Below are positions 61,934 to 64,000 of a stretch of 64,000 nucleotides of DNA, one piece after another (within the stretch, counting starts at the first letter, position 1; each line of letters opens with the position of its first letter). The stretch comes from an uncultured Candidatus Melainabacteria bacterium (GTDB taxonomy: Bacteria; Cyanobacteriota; Vampirovibrionia; Gastranaerophilales; Gastranaerophilaceae), in NCBI GenBank assembly GCA_947090755.1, contig CAMUPF010000009.1, positions 1 through 64,000 of the forward strand, in the 5' to 3' direction. The notes beneath the pieces are model-generated. The model worked only from the letters and a program-made list of their open reading frames with translations, was not told where the DNA came from and did no database searches. The translations under genes and the position numbers were made by a program.

Positions 61934-63071
61934 ACCACGGGTCGGAATCATCGGTGGCGGGCCTGCTGGCTGCTTTTGCGCTTACCAATTGCAAAAAGAT
62001 TTTGATGTTACGATTTTTGAGATTACGTCACCGTTGAAAACGCTCCTCGTCACAGGCGGCGGGAGGTGTAACCTTGCACACGCGGAATATGATTTTCGTG
62101 AACTTGCAAAATTTTATCCGCGCGGCGAAAAATTTTTGTATTCCGTATTTTCGAAATTCGGCACTGCGGACACGCTGGAATTTTTCCGCGCTATTGGCGT
62201 TGAAACTTACACTCAGGAAGACAACAGGATTTTCCCAGCCTCAAACAGTGCGGCCGATGTGAGAGAAAAATTCCTCAACGCGCTGAAAGTCAACATTAAA
62301 AAAGAAAAAGCCCTGCGTATAAACCAACTTGAAAATACGCTTGAAATCGTAACCGACGCCGGTTCACACAGATTTGACGCCGTTGTGGTCGCGGTCGGCG
62401 GTCATTCGAGCTACAATATTACCAAATACTTAGGCCACAACATAATTGAGCCAAAACCCGCGCTTATCGGACTAAAAACCGACAAAACCTTTCCTGCCGG
62501 CGTGGTGCTCAAAAACGTCAAGACAAAAATCGGTAAAAAAGTTTTACAAGACGACCTACTTTTCACCCACAACGGAATCTCCGGCCCGCTGGCGTTCAAA
62601 ATTTCATCAATCAATGCGCGCGAAAACTTTCCTTACACAATATCGCTTGATTTAACCGGTGAAATAGATTTGCAAAAAATGTTTGACGCAAACCCGCACA
62701 AAAGTTTGAAAAACCTTATAGGAGAACACCTTCCAAAATCCTTTGCCGCAGCAATTTGTCCAGCGGAGGAGATAAAATGCTGTCAGGTCAGCGCAAAAAT
62801 CCGCGATTCAATAATTAAAAATCTTCGCGCACTTGATTTAAAAGTTCTGGCCCATTCGGGTGCAGGTGAAGTTGTCACCTGTGGAGGCGTTGATTTAAAA
62901 GAAGTCAACCCTAAAACCATGGAGTCAAAACTCGTTCCAAACCTTTACTTTTGCGGCGAAGTTCTGGATATAGACGGTTTCTGCGGCGGGTTTAACCTGC
63001 AAAACTGCTGGTCAACCGCCTACATCGCAGCGCAATCTATACTTGCTGACGCATACCGCAACATTTTTTAA
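61914..63071 (+). CDS. HI0933-family flavoprotein (YhiN-like)
   Basis: A 385-aa FAD-binding protein of the BaiN/HI0933 family. The N-terminal dinucleotide fold is [16 protein letters not shown], followed by [11 protein letters not shown] and, near the end, [27 protein letters not shown]. Family members reduce unsaturated substrates in some bacteria, but the physiological substrate here is unknown. The start lies within folK (20-bp overlap). Its 3' end overlaps the convergent SEC-C gene by 35 bp. Confidence 0.9.
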   Translation: MAQESHKPRVGIIGGGPAGCFCAYQLQKDFDVTIFEITSPLKTLLVTGGGRCNLAHAEYDFRELAKFYPRGEKFLYSVFSKFGTADTLEFFRAIGVETYTQEDNRIFPASNSAADVREKFLNALKVNIKKEKALRINQLENTLEIVTDAGSHRFDAVVVAVGGHSSYNITKYLGHNIIEPKPALIGLKTDKTFPAGVVLKNVKTKIGKKVLQDDLLFTHNGISGPLAFKISSINARENFPYTISLDLTGEIDLQKMFDANPHKSLKNLIGEHLPKSFAAAICPAEEIKCCQVSAKIRDSIIKNLRALDLKVLAHSGAGEVVTCGGVDLKEVNPKTMESKLVPNLYFCGEVLDIDGFCGGFNLQNCWSTAYIAAQSILADAYRNIF

Positions 63072-64000
63072 ACTTTTTCCCGCTGCCGCAAGGGCATAAA
63101 TCGTTTCGGCCAACGTTTGAAAAATCAATACCTTCAGGAACCTCTGGCATTTCCTCTTCTTCTTCAATAATTCCAAGGGTATTTGAAAACGCCTTCGACT
63201 TATACAAAACAGAAGTCGGTGAGAAAATTTTCTTTTCCAAATACTGCGGCTTATACTGCTGCAACAACCCCTCAAGCGTAAAGCCGGATTTCATAATCTC
63301 GTTTACTCTATCCATAAAATTAGGATATTTCGCAGCAACACGACGGACTAAATTTGCAGGCAATTTATCGTTTTCAAGGAAATACTTAACACAAGCCTCA
63401 TAGCCTTCAATAGTCTTGTAATCCTCAACCTCAAAAATTTTGTTGAAAGTTTTATAAAACGGAACCGCATAAAGGCCCAGTTCTCTATCATAAATTACGC
63501 CAACGTCATAAACCTCTTCGTGAGAAGAAAAACCGCCCAATGAATTTTCCAAAAAATCGTTGTAAGAGTTGTTAAATTCACTTACATTAAAGAATTTGAA
63601 TGTTTCGGGCTCTTGAATTTTGTCCTGAACATCAATCTTATTACCCAACTCCGCAAACTCATTATAAGCCCCGATTACATCATCGGCAAACTTACTCGTC
63701 GTGATAACCTCATCTGTATTGAAAAATTCAACAAACTTTTGATAAAGGCTCTCAATTTCCGCCTCAAGTTCAGCCTGCTTTTCAGGGTTATCCTGATAAG
63801 CCAGCTCCGGCGTTTCGACAAGTTTAGCAACAGAGTACCTGAGCGCATCTTCACGTCTTGTTGATGGCAAAATACCGGAAATTTCAAGAAGACAAACTTC
63901 ATCTCTAAATTTCGCAATTCTTGCCACAACATACTGCCCGACACCAACGCCGCGGAACGCTGTCATTTTGACAAGCGAAACAGCGTCATAGGTTTTCTCG
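63037..64000 (-). CDS. SEC-C motif protein (partial, start beyond window)
   Basis: Over 309 aa of a largely helical protein ending in the SEC-C zinc motif [18 protein letters not shown] (CxCx8CC). SEC-C domains bind zinc and mediate contact with SecB or ribosomal partners. An ATG at 63966 is internal-looking: the frame upstream stays open to the window edge with sensible residues ([11 protein letters not shown]), so I treat the gene as truncated at its 5' end. Its body matches no family I know. Confidence 0.75.
   Translation of the reverse strand, partial: EKTYDAVSLVKMTAFRGVGVGQYVVARIAKFRDEVCLLEISGILPSTRREDALRYSVAKLVETPELAYQDNPEKQAELEAEIESLYQKFVEFFNTDEVITTSKFADDVIGAYNEFAELGNKIDVQDKIQEPETFKFFNVSEFNNSYNDFLENSLGGFSSHEEVYDVGVIYDRELGLYAVPFYKTFNKIFEVEDYKTIEGYEACVKYFLENDKLPANLVRRVAAKYPNFMDRVNEIMKSGFTLEGLLQQYKPQYLEKKIFSPTSVLYKSKAFSNTLGIIEEEEEMPEVPEGIDFSNVGRNDLCPCGSGKKFKKCCGMRQQV

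Noticed and set aside
1-64000. CRISPR arrays, insertion sequences, rRNA or tRNA genes
   Set aside because: All gaps were read. There are no spaced direct repeats, transposases or recognisable tRNA/rRNA sequences.

Overview
The window looks like chromosome from a non-photosynthetic relative of Cyanobacteria (Vampirovibrionia, most likely Gastranaerophilales). This is an inference. It rests on a moderately AT-rich, compact genome, a Gram-negative envelope gene (waaA), glycogen synthesis (glgC), a cyanobacterial-length RecG, a CHASE2 adenylyl cyclase, type IV pilin-like genes of the KGFTMAEILLS type, and hypothetical proteins sharing a short 'xFxG' motif. No rRNA, tRNA, IS, prophage or CRISPR was seen.

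Layout. 0-6 kb: truncated pilin leader, wecA/tagO-like gene, glyA and two lineage-specific proteins. 6-16.8 kb: recG, adenylyl cyclase, eda-csaB, a Stealth protein, an S1 protein, tsaD and obgE. 16.8-26.1 kb: three pilin cassettes interleaved with glgC, hom, dnaJ, a small paralogue remnant, a 31-aa membrane peptide and mnmE. 26-34.8 kb: two plsC paralogues, a phosphohexomutase/AI-2E/radical SAM/DedA run and a secreted TPR pair. 34.8-43.2 kb: glycine-rich protein with a structured leader, thrC, M16 protease, a candidate small RNA and the bioD-waaA-plsY operon. 43.3-53 kb: a fourth pilin cassette, xerC/D-prfB (with the RF2 frameshift), an ABC ATPase, a kinase-like protein lacking its His, aroQ-deoB, a ferredoxin and an XRE/HAD pair. 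52.7-58 kb: overlapping operon cysS-spoIID-murJ-tsaC. 58-64 kb: a pilin fossil, two hypothetical genes, mazG, a fifth pilin cassette, folK, an HI0933 flavoprotein and a SEC-C protein.

Main discovery candidate: a dispersed family of pilin-like adhesin genes (five complete, one cut by the window edge, one fossil). Each living copy has a near-consensus promoter with a 17-bp spacer and a run of 9-13 G between the start codon and the prepilin cleavage site. Changes in tract length would switch each gene on or off. The mature proteins share an almost invariant N-terminal pilin helix and end in a variable domain resembling DUF1566/Lcl_C, so the family could present alternative binding tips. All five complete copies are exactly one G longer than the length that joins the ATG to the pilin frame, which needs explanation (OFF state, slippage-dependent expression, or a consensus artefact). 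Two copies share a nearly identical GC-rich leader while their pilin bodies differ at many synonymous sites, suggesting that leaders are exchanged or homogenised separately. A candidate small RNA with a CCUCCC loop, at about 40.5 kb, could act on G tracts or GGAGG ribosome sites.

Several genes (tsaD, hom, mnmE, a plsC, folK) have their -10 box exactly 6 nt before the ATG and so are probably leaderless. Others use clear Shine-Dalgarno sites.
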